This document shows, one piece after another, positions 33,156 to 42,960 of a stretch of DNA of 64,000 bases. The notes under the pieces are model-generated. The model was not told where the DNA came from, made no database searches, and saw only the letters and a list, made by a program, of their open reading frames with translations. How positions within the stretch are numbered: the first letter of the stretch is position 1; every line of letters begins with the position of its first letter. This stretch comes from Rhizobium sp. CG5 (GTDB taxonomy: Bacteria > Pseudomonadota > Alphaproteobacteria > Rhizobiales > Rhizobiaceae), in contig NZ_JABAEF010000002.1 in the NCBI RefSeq assembly GCF_023701945.1, positions 124,001-188,000 on the forward strand, in the 5' to 3' direction. A program made the position numbers and the translations under genes.

Positions 33156-34850
33156 TCAGTCATCGTCCATACGGGCGATCGACCGCAGCCGGCTGCGGCT
33201 CTTGGGCAAGCGCTTGTCCATGTCATGGAACGGTTTCAATCCGGCAAGCACCCGTCCGAGTTCGGCGATGCGTTCCGCCTTGTCCTTGATCGCCTTGCGC
33301 TCCGCACGGGTCAATTCTCCGAAGGAATGCGGAGCATATTTTACCGCAAGCTCCGCATAGGCCATCGAACCCGGTTGCGGTTCGGCATCATAGGCTTTGG
33401 CAAAGTCGCGCAACATGTCATCGATCGCCCGGATCTCGACCAGGTAGCGCCGCCAGCGATGCTCGTCGAGACAGAATTTCCCGACGATTTCCTGGCCGGC
33501 CAATTCCCCGTAGCGGGTGAGATCGCGGATGCGTTCGCCCGGCATGTCCAGATTGAGGCCGCCTTCGTCCTCGGTCAGGTTGACCGTTACGATACGCTCG
33601 CGGTAGCCCGGCAAAATGGATTGCAGCGAATCCTGCCAATCCTTGGCGCTGCCGAACAGCGCCATGATGAAGCCGAAAATGCCCTTGATGCCGCGGGTCG
33701 GCAGAAGCTGCCCCTGGATGGCCTCCAGCGGCAGCACGATCCGGTCGTCGCCGGTCTTTGTCCGAAGCGGATTGTGTTCGCCGAGCGAGATGCCGAAGGT
33801 CGGTGTCTGCGGCAGGAACCGATCAAAGAAATGCACCGGGAAATTGCTGGAGAGCCCACCGTCGGAAAACAGGCAGCGCACCAGCTTCTGATCGTCGCTG
33901 GCATTGATAAGGGTATAGTCGTAGCGCCAGAGCGGAACCGCCGATATCAGGCCGGGGAAGCTGAGGCTCATGCGCGCCATCACCACCAGTGGCATGTTCT
34001 CGACATTGAAATAGTAGAGGTCGCGGCTCTTGTCCTTCGTTTCCACCCGCTTGCTGGCGGCCACCATCGAATCGACGATGCGCTTTGGAAACAGCCGCCG
34101 GAACTCCCTTTCGGAGAAGAAATGCAGCCGGTTGCCCATCGGCAGTGCATAGGGACGGTGGGTAGAGATGTCGGTGGTGACCGTGTTGACGCGGATGCCG
34201 CGCTCAAGCAGTTTTGCGATCCCGAGCGGCGGGGCGCCTGGAGCGAGACCGGCGACCCGGTCGATCGTATCCGCCAGCCAGTCGGTGAGCGCCGGGCCGT
34301 CGGTGTCGGGCTGCGTCAGCCCGCTGCACAGCCCGAAATCCGCCTCCGGCAGGGCGCCTGTCACCTGCCGGACCGCTGAATAGACCGGAGCGGCAAGACC
34401 GCCTGCCAGCGTCAAAAGCAGCCCCAGAACGCCATAGCCGGACTCCTGTGAATAGAGCGCCAGCACCAGGGTGACAAGTCCCGGCAGTGCTCCAAGCACA
34501 GCACTCTTGCTGTATCCTGTCAGGAGTGCAATCAACACCGCGGCCCAGCGTTTGGTGAGCGCTGCCAGCAGCAGCGCAAAGAGTGGCCGTAGATGTGGCA
34601 AGGGCTGGAATTTCTGCAGCAGCGTCTTCGACAGCTCGTCCGGCAGCTTGCCCACCTTGTCGAAGCCGCCGCTGTCGCGGCCGTATTCGGCAGCCGCCGT
34701 CACCACGGCGGCAATGGCGCCCGCCGAGGTGCCGCCGATATTGTCGAAGCGGTACTTTTTCGACAGTTCGATCACCGCGCGCGGATAGACCACGCCGCTG
34801 GTAATCCCGCCCTTCATCACCAGGTCGCAATGTTTTAGCGGCATCGTCAT
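33156..34850 (-). CDS. Membrane-associated patatin-like phospholipase
   Basis: 564 residues. N-terminal VMKGGITSGVVYP (oxyanion loop) and GGTSAGAIAAV carry the nucleophile Ser42; the dyad Asp330 is in CLFSDGGLSSNFP. Between them, residues of about 85-165 form several hydrophobic helices, unusual for soluble patatins and suggesting membrane insertion. The C-terminus is basic with RSRLRSIAR. Start: ATG 34850 has GGGGAG nine bases upstream; ATG 34859 directly abuts that site. Divergent from the ABC/AttH operon. Confidence 0.87.
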   Translation of the reverse strand: MTMPLKHCDLVMKGGITSGVVYPRAVIELSKKYRFDNIGGTSAGAIAAVVTAAAEYGRDSGGFDKVGKLPDELSKTLLQKFQPLPHLRPLFALLLAALTKRWAAVLIALLTGYSKSAVLGALPGLVTLVLALYSQESGYGVLGLLLTLAGGLAAPVYSAVRQVTGALPEADFGLCSGLTQPDTDGPALTDWLADTIDRVAGLAPGAPPLGIAKLLERGIRVNTVTTDISTHRPYALPMGNRLHFFSEREFRRLFPKRIVDSMVAASKRVETKDKSRDLYYFNVENMPLVVMARMSLSFPGLISAVPLWRYDYTLINASDDQKLVRCLFSDGGLSSNFPVHFFDRFLPQTPTFGISLGEHNPLRTKTGDDRIVLPLEAIQGQLLPTRGIKGIFGFIMALFGSAKDWQDSLQSILPGYRERIVTVNLTEDEGGLNLDMPGERIRDLTRYGELAGQEIVGKFCLDEHRWRRYLVEIRAIDDMLRDFAKAYDAEPQPGSMAYAELAVKYAPHSFGELTRAERKAIKDKAERIAELGRVLAGLKPFHDMDKRLPKSRSRLRSIARMDDD

Positions 34851-35081
34851 GATGTCCATCTCCCCCCGAGCACGGATTCGGAAACAATGCCTTAAAAGTT
34901 GTGTCTGCGATAGATGGCAACCGTGTTTGCCGTGTCAGATATGGAGCGTTTTCGCCATCAGAGCTGCCGCAGGACCATATGTCGCCTGTCGGCATTCGCG
35001 GCAGAAGGTCTCATGGACAGGGACTCGCCCGCCGACCTGCAATGCCCTAAGTAATGCCTGCGTTGAAGCAGCCGGCGACCG

Positions 35082-35756
35082 ATGGAGAATGGCAAGCGTA
35101 TGGTACTGGCACTGCAACAGGTCACGAAATCCTACCGGACCTCCGAGGGGCCGCTGACGGTGCTGCGGGACATCGATCTCAGCCTGGCGGCTGGCAGAAG
35201 CCTGGCCCTGACCGGTGAATCGGGCAGCGGCAAGAGCACGCTGCTGCATCTGGCGGCGGGGCTGGACAGTCCTGATTCCGGCCTGGTGATCGTTGCCGGA
35301 CAGACCATTTCAAGTCTCGGCGACAGCGGCCGGGCGGCGCTGCGCCGCGGCATCGTCGGGCTGATTTTCCAGCAGTTCAATCTCATTCCGTCGCTCGACG
35401 TGGCCGCCAATCTGGCCTTTCATGCTCGCCTCGCCGGCCGCTACGACCCCGAATGGCAGTCAGTGCTGATCGCCAAGCTCGGTCTCTCGGATCTGCTGAA
35501 GCGTTATCCGGAACAGCTGTCTGGCGGCCAGCAGCAGCGTGTTGCCATCGGCCGGACGCTCGCCGCCCGCCCGCGGCTGGTGCTGGCCGACGAGCCGACC
35601 GGCAATCTGGACGAGGCAACGGGCGACGCCGTTCTGGCGCTGATGATGGAACTTGTCACGGAGACCGGTGCGTCATTGCTGATGGTTACTCATTCCTTGC
35701 GACTAGCCGAGCGTCTGGACGATCGGGTGCATCTGCGCGCCGGGGGGATCGTCTGA
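35082..35756 (+). CDS. ABC transporter ATP-binding protein (LolD/MacB/AttE type)
   Basis: 224 residues. Walker [13 protein letters not shown]-loop IFQQFNLIP, signature [12 protein letters not shown], Walker [13 protein letters not shown] and the H-loop VTHSL are intact. The QQFNLIPSL region is typical of ATPases paired with FtsX-like permeases. Start ATG 35082 or 35100. The stop overlaps the permease start (TGATG), so the proteins are translationally coupled. Confidence 0.92.
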   Translation: MENGKRMVLALQQVTKSYRTSEGPLTVLRDIDLSLAAGRSLALTGESGSGKSTLLHLAAGLDSPDSGLVIVAGQTISSLGDSGRAALRRGIVGLIFQQFNLIPSLDVAANLAFHARLAGRYDPEWQSVLIAKLGLSDLLKRYPEQLSGGQQQRVAIGRTLAARPRLVLADEPTGNLDEATGDAVLALMMELVTETGASLLMVTHSLRLAERLDDRVHLRAGGIV

Positions 35757-38167
35757 TGCTGCGGACCAGCCTGTCGGCCCTCCTGTCCCATTGGCGCCGC
35801 CGGCCGCTGCAGCTGGCCATGCTGCTGATGGGCCTGTCGCTGGCAACCGCGCTCTGGTCGGGCGTCCAGGCGGTCAATGCCGAGGCGCGCGCCAGTTACG
35901 ACCGGGCGGCGGCCATGCTCGGCCAGAACCGGTTGGTGCAGCTTGTCCGGGCTGATGGTGGCATGATCGCGCAGCAGGTTTATGTCGATCTGCGTCGGGC
36001 CGGCTGGCCGGTGTCGCCGGTGCTTGAAGGCGATCTGCGCCTTGGCCCGGTTCGCCTGGCGGTGATCGGTATCGATCCCCTGACCCTGCCGAGTGATGCC
36101 CAGCAGATCGACGTCAGCGGTGGCGACGGTCTGCTCTCTTTCCTCGCACCACCGGGCCTGCTCTATGTTGCGCCGCCAACGGCCGAACGCTTGGCGGGAA
36201 GCGACTCTCTGCCGCCGCGCCGCATCGCCAAGGACCTGCCACCCGGCACGGCGATCACCGATATCGGCCGCGCGCAGGCGCTGCTCGGCAAACCGGGCCA
36301 GATCAGCCGCCTTGTGCTGGCGCCCGGAGCGACACCGGACACCGCCGCGCTGGAAACCCTGGCGCCGGGTCTCGTGTTGCGCGCGCCTGACAGCCAGGGC
36401 GATCTCGCCCGGCTCACCGACAGTTTCCACTTAAACCTGACCGCCTTCGGTCTGCTCGCCTTCGTGGTCGGCCTGTTCATCGTCTATTCGGCCATCGGCC
36501 TTGCCTTCGAGCAGCGCCGGCCGAGTTTTCGCACCCTGCGGTCGCTCGGTGTGCCGGCCGGCACCCTGATGGGACTGCTGCTGGCCGAACTGTTGATCCT
36601 GGCGCTGGTCGCCGGTGTGATCGGCGTGGCCCTCGGCTATCTCGTCGCGTCCCTGCTGCTGCCGGATGTCGCGGCAACCCTGCAGGGCCTGTACGGCGCC
36701 GATGTGCCGGGAACGCTGACGCTTCGCCCGCAATGGTGGGCGACGGGGCTGGCCATTGCCGTCTTCGGAACGCTGGTCTCCTCGGCCCAGAGCCTCTGGC
36801 GTGTCTGGCGCATGCCGCTGCTGGCGCCAGCCCAGCCGCGCGCCTGGGCGCGGGCCTCGGAAGCCGCCCTGCGGGTTCAGGCACTGGCTTCGCTCAGCCT
36901 GTTTGCCCTGTCGCTGGGTTTTGCCACATGGGGTTCGGGCCTTGTCGCGGGCTTTGCCGTTCTGGGCGCTCTGCTGCTCGGCTCGGCGCTGCTGCTGCCC
37001 GTGCTGCTGGCACTGTTTCTGGCCCTCATGCAGCGTCTCTCGACCGGGCCTCTGTCGACATGGTTCTGGGCGGATGCCCGCCAGCAGCTTCCCGGCCTGT
37101 CGCTTGCGCTGATGGCGCTGTTGCTGGCGCTGTCGGCCAATGTTGGGGTTGGCACCATGGTGGCGAGCTTCCGCCTGACCTTCACTGGCTGGCTCGACCA
37201 GCGCCTGGCATCCGAGCTCTATGTAACGGCCCGCACCGAGGATGAAGCGGCGGATCTTCGGACCTGGCTCGCGCCGCGCGTGGATGCCGTTCTGCCGATC
37301 TGGAGTGTCGAGGGCGAGATCGCCGGCCAGCCGGCGCAGGTCTACGGAGTTGCCGATCATGCTACCTATCGCGACCATTGGCCCTTGCTGGAGGCCGGAC
37401 CCGACCTTTGGGACCGGCTGGCGCGCGGCGAGGCGGCGCTGGTCAACGAGCAGATGGCGCGCCGCGACGGCCTGCGGCTTGGAGATCCGCTGACCCTGCC
37501 CGGCGGATGGCAAACGGTGGTGGCCGGCGTCTATTCCGACTACGGCAATCCCCTCGGCCAGGTGATCGTCGGCATCGAGGCGCTCACGTCCCACTATCCC
37601 GATGTCGCGCGGCTTCGTTACGGCCTGCGCCTGCCGCCGGCCGATACGCAGCGGCTGAAAGACGAGTTGCAAACCCGCTTCGACCTGCCCTCCCAAAACG
37701 TTGTCGATCAGGCGAGCATCAAACGACGTTCGCTGGAGGTTTTCGAAAAGACCTTTGCCGTGACGGCAGCGCTGAATGTGCTGACGCTCGGCGTGGCGGG
37801 TCTGGCAATGTTTGCCAGCCTGATGACCCTGTCGGGCCTCCGCCTGCCGCAGATCGCGCCGATCTGGGCCATGGGCCTGACGCGCCACCATCTGGTGCTG
37901 CTGGAACTGGCCCGCACCATGATACTAGCCTCGCTGACCTTGCTGGCGGCCCTGCCGGTCGGTCTTGGCCTTGCCTATGTGCTGCTGGCGATCGTCAATG
38001 TCGAGGCCTTCGGCTGGCGGCTGCCGGTCCATCTGTTCCCGGCCGACTGGCTGCGGCTGGCGGCCCTTGCCCTTGTCGCGGCCCTTCTGGCAGCGCTCGT
38101 TCCGCTGCGCAACCTGGCCCGGCTGACGCCGTCCGATCTGTTGAGGGTGTTTGCCAATGAGCGCTAG
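35756..38167 (+). CDS. FtsX-like ABC transporter permease
   Basis: 803 residues. One N-terminal TM helix (about 18-38), a periplasmic domain of about 180 residues, a block of TM helices (about 225-480), a second periplasmic domain, and C-terminal TM helices, each block with FtsX-type loops (YSAIGLAFEQRRPSFRTLRSLG; LMTLSGLRLPQIAPIWAMG). Such permeases usually power lipid or lipoprotein movement, not import. ATG 35756 overlaps the ATPase stop; the end overlaps the lipocalin gene by 11 bases. The equivalent in att systems may be split into two permeases. Confidence 0.88.
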   Translation: MLRTSLSALLSHWRRRPLQLAMLLMGLSLATALWSGVQAVNAEARASYDRAAAMLGQNRLVQLVRADGGMIAQQVYVDLRRAGWPVSPVLEGDLRLGPVRLAVIGIDPLTLPSDAQQIDVSGGDGLLSFLAPPGLLYVAPPTAERLAGSDSLPPRRIAKDLPPGTAITDIGRAQALLGKPGQISRLVLAPGATPDTAALETLAPGLVLRAPDSQGDLARLTDSFHLNLTAFGLLAFVVGLFIVYSAIGLAFEQRRPSFRTLRSLGVPAGTLMGLLLAELLILALVAGVIGVALGYLVASLLLPDVAATLQGLYGADVPGTLTLRPQWWATGLAIAVFGTLVSSAQSLWRVWRMPLLAPAQPRAWARASEAALRVQALASLSLFALSLGFATWGSGLVAGFAVLGALLLGSALLLPVLLALFLALMQRLSTGPLSTWFWADARQQLPGLSLALMALLLALSANVGVGTMVASFRLTFTGWLDQRLASELYVTARTEDEAADLRTWLAPRVDAVLPIWSVEGEIAGQPAQVYGVADHATYRDHWPLLEAGPDLWDRLARGEAALVNEQMARRDGLRLGDPLTLPGGWQTVVAGVYSDYGNPLGQVIVGIEALTSHYPDVARLRYGLRLPPADTQRLKDELQTRFDLPSQNVVDQASIKRRSLEVFEKTFAVTAALNVLTLGVAGLAMFASLMTLSGLRLPQIAPIWAMGLTRHHLVLLELARTMILASLTLLAALPVGLGLAYVLLAIVNVEAFGWRLPVHLFPADWLRLAALALVAALLAALVPLRNLARLTPSDLLRVFANER

Positions 38168-39242
38168 AACCGTTCTCTGCTACGTCATAGCAGGCCTTTT
38201 GCTGCAGCCAGGCCACGGCTCTGCGCAGGGCTTTGCCGGTCTGGGCTCCAGCGCCGACGGCTTTGCCGTGCCGCAGCCGGATGTCAAACTCAAGTTCCCG
38301 GCCGATCATGGTCCTCATCCCGACTACCGGATCGAATGGTGGTATGTGACTGCCAATCTGCAGGCAGCCGATGGCACCGATTATGGCGTCCAGTGGACGC
38401 TGTTCCGCTCGGCCCTTGCTCCGGGCGAGGCCGAGGGCTGGTCAAGCCCGCAGGTCTGGATGGGGCATGCGGCCCTGACCACGCCGAGCGCCCATCATGT
38501 CTCGGAACGTCTGGCCCGCGGCGGCATCGGCCAGGCTGGTGTAACCGCAGCGCCGTTCGAGGCCTGGATCGACGACTGGCACATGCGGGCAGCAGCGCCG
38601 TCCGGCCCGGTTGCGGTGAGTGGCGATGGCCTGGCCCGGCTCGATCTTGCCGCCAAAGGCGATGCCTTCTCCTACGATCTGCGGCTCGACGCCAAGGGGC
38701 CACTGGTTCTGCAGGGCGATGGCGGCTATTCGCTGAAATCGGCCGCCGGCCAGGCGAGCTATTATTATTCGCAACCGTTCTATACGGTGAGCGGCACGCT
38801 CCACCTGCCGGGTGGCGATGTCGCGGTGACCGGCAATGCCTGGCTCGACCGGGAATGGTCGTCGCAGCCGCTGGCCGCCGATCAGACAGGCTGGGATTGG
38901 TTCTCGCTCCATCTCGACAGTGGCGAAAAGCTGATGGGTTTTCGTCTGCGCGACAGTGGTGCAGGTTTCACCTCCGCCAACTGGATTTCGGCGGACGGCG
39001 TACCGGGGCCTTTGCCGCCGGGCGCCATGACCGTGACGCCGCTCGACTATGCCTCGGTCGCCGGCAAGACAATCCCGGTGCGCTGGCGCGTCGACGTGCC
39101 GGCCAAGGGCTTCAGTGTCACGACGGTAGCGCTCAATCCGCAGTCCTATATGACGACGCGCTTCCCCTATTGGGAGGGACCGATCCGCTTTTCCGGCACC
39201 CATGCCGGCCGCGGCTATCTGGAGATGACCGGCTACGAATAG
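38157..39242 (+). CDS. AttH/CrtC-type lipocalin-like protein
   Basis: 361 residues with an N-terminal signal (TVLCYVIAGLLLQPGHGSAQG), so it is exported to the periplasm. It has two lipocalin-like halves: HPDYRIEWWYVTANL, QWTLFRSALAP, TGNAWLDREWSSQ, WDWFSLHLDSGEKLMGFRL, typical of the CrtC/AttH hydroxyneurosporene-synthase-like family. ATG 38157 overlaps the end of the permease gene. Together with the ATPase and permease this matches the attE-F/G-H type operon, probably handling a hydrophobic molecule in the envelope. Confidence 0.88.
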   Translation: MSARTVLCYVIAGLLLQPGHGSAQGFAGLGSSADGFAVPQPDVKLKFPADHGPHPDYRIEWWYVTANLQAADGTDYGVQWTLFRSALAPGEAEGWSSPQVWMGHAALTTPSAHHVSERLARGGIGQAGVTAAPFEAWIDDWHMRAAAPSGPVAVSGDGLARLDLAAKGDAFSYDLRLDAKGPLVLQGDGGYSLKSAAGQASYYYSQPFYTVSGTLHLPGGDVAVTGNAWLDREWSSQPLAADQTGWDWFSLHLDSGEKLMGFRLRDSGAGFTSANWISADGVPGPLPPGAMTVTPLDYASVAGKTIPVRWRVDVPAKGFSVTTVALNPQSYMTTRFPYWEGPIRFSGTHAGRGYLEMTGYE

Positions 39243-39297
39243 CCGAGTTCCTTTGGGCAGGGCCGGATATCTCCAACCCCGGAGTCCTGGCAGCGCC

Positions 39298-40185
39298 CTA
39301 CGATACGGACGTGCCGCGCAGCATTTCAATAATGGCGGAGAAATCGCGGCCGGCATTGCCCTGTTTCTCGAACAGGCCGTAGAGCTGCGCGGCCTCTGCC
39401 CCAAGCGGGGTAGAGGCGCCGCTTGCCAGGGCCGCTTCCTGCGCCAGCAGCAGATCCTTGAGCATCAGGGCGGCGGCAAAGCCGGGTTTGTAACCGTTAT
39501 TGGCCGGCGAGGTCGGCACCGGACCGGGCACCGGGCAATAGGTGTTGATCGACCAGCACTGGCCCGAAGAGGTCGAGGCGACATCGAACAGCGCCTGATG
39601 GGAGAGCCCGAGCTTTTCACCGAGCGCAAAGGCTTCGCAGACGCCGATCATCGAGATGCCGAGGATCATGTTGTTGCAGATCTTGGCGGCCTGTCCGGCG
39701 CCCGCGCCGCCGCAATGCACGATCCTGGCGCCCATGCTGGCGAGAAACGGTTCAGCCGCCGCAAAGGCCGCTTCGATGCCACCGGCCATGAAGGTCAGCG
39801 TGCCGGCGCTCGCACCGCCCGTGCCGCCCGAGACCGGAGCATCGAGCGACAGGCAACCGGCTTGCTCGGCCAGATCGTGGGCGCCGCGCGCACTGTCGAT
39901 ATCCACGGTCGAGCAGTCGATCAGCAGCGTGCCGGCCGGCACGGCAGCGACAAGGTCACGCCAGACAGACAGCACATGCGCGCCCTTCGGCAGCATGGTG
40001 ATGACGCATTGCGCAGACTGCACGGCCTCGGACAGTGTGCCGCACGGCTTGACGCCGATCTCGGCTGTGGCTTTCAACACGGCCTCCGACAGATCGAAAC
40101 CGGCCACCTGATGGCCCGCCTTGACGAGGTTTGCGGCCATCGGCCCGCCCATATTGCCAAGGCCGATAAATGCGATCTGGGTCAT
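39298..40185 (-). CDS. mmsB: 3-hydroxyisobutyrate dehydrogenase
   Basis: 295 residues. It oxidises 3-hydroxyisobutyrate to methylmalonate semialdehyde in valine degradation. NAD site FIGLGNMGGPMAANLVKAGH, substrate motif DAPVSGGTGGASAGTL, and catalytic Lys in GAGQAAKICNNMILG. ATG 40185 starts 13 bases after the HIBYL-CoA hydrolase stop, so they form one transcript in pathway order. Other beta-hydroxyacid substrates are possible, but the neighbour makes valine the best guess. Confidence 0.93.
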   Translation of the reverse strand: MTQIAFIGLGNMGGPMAANLVKAGHQVAGFDLSEAVLKATAEIGVKPCGTLSEAVQSAQCVITMLPKGAHVLSVWRDLVAAVPAGTLLIDCSTVDIDSARGAHDLAEQAGCLSLDAPVSGGTGGASAGTLTFMAGGIEAAFAAAEPFLASMGARIVHCGGAGAGQAAKICNNMILGISMIGVCEAFALGEKLGLSHQALFDVASTSSGQCWSINTYCPVPGPVPTSPANNGYKPGFAAALMLKDLLLAQEAALASGASTPLGAEAAQLYGLFEKQGNAGRDFSAIIEMLRGTSVS

Positions 40186-40198
40186 CTCTAAGTTACCC

Positions 40199-41269
40199 TC
40201 ATAAACGGTGATCAGGGAAAAGCGGGTGGTGCCCGATAATGAGATAGCGGGCGATGTCAGTGTCGGAGACGGCGCCGAGATCGGCCGGCTGCCATTGCGG
40301 ATTGCGGTCCTTGTCGATGATCGCGGCGCGCACGCCCTCATAGAAATCGTGATTGCGCAGGACTTCCGAGCCCGCGGCAAATTCACGCTCCAAGCATTCG
40401 ACAAGGCCGGAACTCTGTCGGCCGAGCCGCAGCAGCGTCAGCGCCAGTTTCAGGCTGGTCGGCGAGCGTTTCAAAATGGTGGCGCGGCTGTCCCTTGCGA
40501 AATCGCCCGGTTCGCGCTCCAGCGCCGACAGGATCTCCTCGACCGTGTCGAAAGAGAAGGCCCGGTCGATCATGGCCCGGTTTTGACTGAGCGGTCCCTC
40601 AGGAAGGGATATGGAAAACCGCGCGACCACTGCTTCGACGGCATCGAGATCCGCATCGGCCTCCAATGCGCCAAGCGCTGCCACCAGCCTGTCGAGATCG
40701 GCGGATGCCACGGCATGGTCGGCAAGTCCGGCAAAGAGCGCATCGGCCGGAGTGACCTCGTTGCCCGTCAGCGCCATCCATGTCCCCGCTTCGCCGGGCG
40801 CCTTTGGTAGCAGCCAGGTGGTGCCGACATCGGGGAAATAGCCGATGCCGGTCTCGGGCATGGCGAGCCGCGTGCGCTCCGTGACGATCCGGACGGCACC
40901 ATGCGAGGCAAGGCCGACGCCGCCGCCCATGGTGATGCCGTCCATCAGCGCCACATAGGGCTTGGGATAGTGTGAGATCGTATAGTTGAGCGGAAACTCC
41001 TCCCGCCAGAACTGCGTCACCGCAGCATCGCCGGCCTTGCCCTGATCGTAGATCTTGCGGATATCGCCGCCGGCGCAAAGACCACGCTCGCCGGCACCGG
41101 CCAGGATGACGCAGACCACTTCAGGGTCGTCGAGAAAATCCGCCATCGCCCGTTTCATCACCCGCACCATATCAAGGGTAACGCTGTTCAGCGCTTTCGG
41201 CCGATTGAGGCGCAGGATCGCCGCACTGCCCTGTCGTTCGATGAGGATTTCGTCGGTTTCGTGTTCCAT
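40199..41269 (-). CDS. 3-hydroxyisobutyryl-CoA hydrolase (enoyl-CoA hydratase family)
   Basis: About 356 residues of the crotonase fold. The oxyanion region ERGLCAGGDIRKIYD, DGITMGGGVGLASHG and the hydrolase-specific MPETGIGYFPDVGTTWLLPK, plus the extended C-terminal half, set HIBYL-CoA hydrolase apart from ordinary hydratases. It releases 3-hydroxyisobutyrate for the adjacent MmsB. Start: ATG 41269 sits ten bases from GGGAG, while ATG 41278 nearly abuts it. Confidence 0.92.
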   Translation of the reverse strand: MEHETDEILIERQGSAAILRLNRPKALNSVTLDMVRVMKRAMADFLDDPEVVCVILAGAGERGLCAGGDIRKIYDQGKAGDAAVTQFWREEFPLNYTISHYPKPYVALMDGITMGGGVGLASHGAVRIVTERTRLAMPETGIGYFPDVGTTWLLPKAPGEAGTWMALTGNEVTPADALFAGLADHAVASADLDRLVAALGALEADADLDAVEAVVARFSISLPEGPLSQNRAMIDRAFSFDTVEEILSALEREPGDFARDSRATILKRSPTSLKLALTLLRLGRQSSGLVECLEREFAAGSEVLRNHDFYEGVRAAIIDKDRNPQWQPADLGAVSDTDIARYLIIGHHPLFPDHRL

Positions 41270-41364
41270 ATCCTGCATTCTCCCTCGAGCCGTTGTCCAT
41301 TCTCCCGAAATGAACCCATTGGCCGTGGCTGTCCAGCCTTCGATACGCCAGCCATCCCTGGACT

Positions 41365-42960
41365 TTATCGATTGTCCCTGAGGATCATCTCGGCCGCCTT
41401 TTCGGCGATCATGACGGTGGGCGAGTTGGTATTGCCGGAGGTGATTGTCGGCATCACCGAGGCATCGGCAATCCGCAACCGCTTCAGCGCCCGCATCCGC
41501 AACCGTGGATCGACCACACTGTCCGGGTCGCCGCCCATGCGCATCGTGCCGGCTGGGTGGAAGATCGTCGTGCCGATATCGCCGGCCGCCCTTTCCAGAT
41601 CCGCATCCGTTTCGAACGCAGGGCCGGGCCTGTATTCCTGCGGATGGAAGCGGGCGAAGGAGGGTTTTGAAACGATGTCCCGGGTCAGCCGGATTGCCCG
41701 GACCGCCACGTCGCGGTCCGACTGGGTGGTGAGATAATTCGGTTTGATCTTTGGCGGCGCTGCAAAATCCGGGCTTCTGACATGCACCGAACCGCGGCTG
41801 TCGGGTCGAAGGTTACAGACGCTGGCGGTCATCGCCGGAAAGGCATGGACCGGGTCGCCGAACTTGTCGAGCGACACCGGCTGCACGTGATACTGCAGGT
41901 CCGGCGTTTCCTTGTCCGGCCCGGAGCGGGTAAAGATGCCGAGCTGGCTCGGCGCCATCGACATCGGACCGGAGCGCTTCAGCGCATATTCAAGCCCGAT
42001 CGACGCCTTGCCAAGGAAAGAGCTGGCCTTTTCGTTGAGTGTCGGCACTCCGGTTACCTTGTAGACCATGCGCAGCTGCAGATGGTCCTGCAGGTTCTCG
42101 CCGACGCCCTTGACCTCCTGCACGGTCTCGATGCCGGCCTCCTGCAACACGTCGCCGCGGCCGATGCCGGACAGTTCCAGAATATGCGGTGAGCCGATCG
42201 AGCCGGCACACAGAACCGTTTCGCGCCGTGCGAAAGCCTGCTTGGCAACGCCGTCATGCTGATACTCGACGCCCGTCACTTCGCCATCTTGTATCAGCAG
42301 CCGCTGCACTTGCGCCTTGATCAGAACGGTCAGATTGGCGCGGCCGCGAGCGGGTTTCAAAAAGGCCTTCGACGTATTCCACCGGATGCCGGAGCGCTGA
42401 TTGACGTCGAAATAGCCGGCGCCCTCGTTGTTGCCGCGGTTGAAATCTTCGGTCGCCGGAATGCCGGCCTCGCCGGCTGCCTTCTGGAAGGCTTCCAGCA
42501 CATCCCAGCGCACCCGCGCCTTTTCCACCCGCCATTCGCCGCCGGCGCCATGCAGATCGCTTTCGCCGCGGTAGAAATCCTCCGATTTGCGGAAGATCGG
42601 CAGCACATCGTCCCAGCCCCAGCCGTCGCAGCCCATCTGTCGCCAGAGGTCGTAGTCGCGCGCCTGGCCGCGCATATAGATCATGCCGTTGATCGACGAG
42701 CAGCCGCCCAGCACCTTGCCGCGTGGATAATTCAGCGCCCGGCCGTTCAGACCCGGCTCGGCCTCGGTCATGAAACACCAGTCGGTGCGCGGATTGTTGA
42801 TGCAATAGAGATAGCCGACCGGGATATGGATCCAGTGGTAGTTGTCGCTGCCGCCGGCCTCCAATAGCAGGACACGGTTGTTGCGATCGGCCGAGAGGCG
42901 GTTGGCAACCACGCATCCGGCACTGCCGGCCCCGATGATGATATAGTCGAACTGGTCCAT
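41365..42960 (-). CDS. GMC-family FAD oxidoreductase (choline/alcohol dehydrogenase-like)
   Basis: 531 residues. N-terminal ADP-binding FDYIIIGAGSAGCVVANRLS, GMC signature 1 region YPRGKVLGGCSSINGM, signature 2 AGSIGSPHILELSGIG, and C-terminal HPAGTMRMG...SGNTNSPTVMIAEKAA with the catalytic His/Asn. BetA-like but without bet genes nearby, so choline is only one candidate; alcohols or polyethers are others. ATG 42960 has GGAG seven bases upstream. It follows livM by about 100 bases on the same strand, so its substrate may be the imported ligand. Confidence 0.9.
   Translation of the reverse strand: MDQFDYIIIGAGSAGCVVANRLSADRNNRVLLLEAGGSDNYHWIHIPVGYLYCINNPRTDWCFMTEAEPGLNGRALNYPRGKVLGGCSSINGMIYMRGQARDYDLWRQMGCDGWGWDDVLPIFRKSEDFYRGESDLHGAGGEWRVEKARVRWDVLEAFQKAAGEAGIPATEDFNRGNNEGAGYFDVNQRSGIRWNTSKAFLKPARGRANLTVLIKAQVQRLLIQDGEVTGVEYQHDGVAKQAFARRETVLCAGSIGSPHILELSGIGRGDVLQEAGIETVQEVKGVGENLQDHLQLRMVYKVTGVPTLNEKASSFLGKASIGLEYALKRSGPMSMAPSQLGIFTRSGPDKETPDLQYHVQPVSLDKFGDPVHAFPAMTASVCNLRPDSRGSVHVRSPDFAAPPKIKPNYLTTQSDRDVAVRAIRLTRDIVSKPSFARFHPQEYRPGPAFETDADLERAAGDIGTTIFHPAGTMRMGGDPDSVVDPRLRMRALKRLRIADASVMPTITSGNTNSPTVMIAEKAAEMILRDNR

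Noticed and set aside
33150..34379. 409-codon plus-strand open frame opposite the patatin gene
   Set aside because: No recognisable domain; the minus strand carries the intact GTSAG and DGG motifs.
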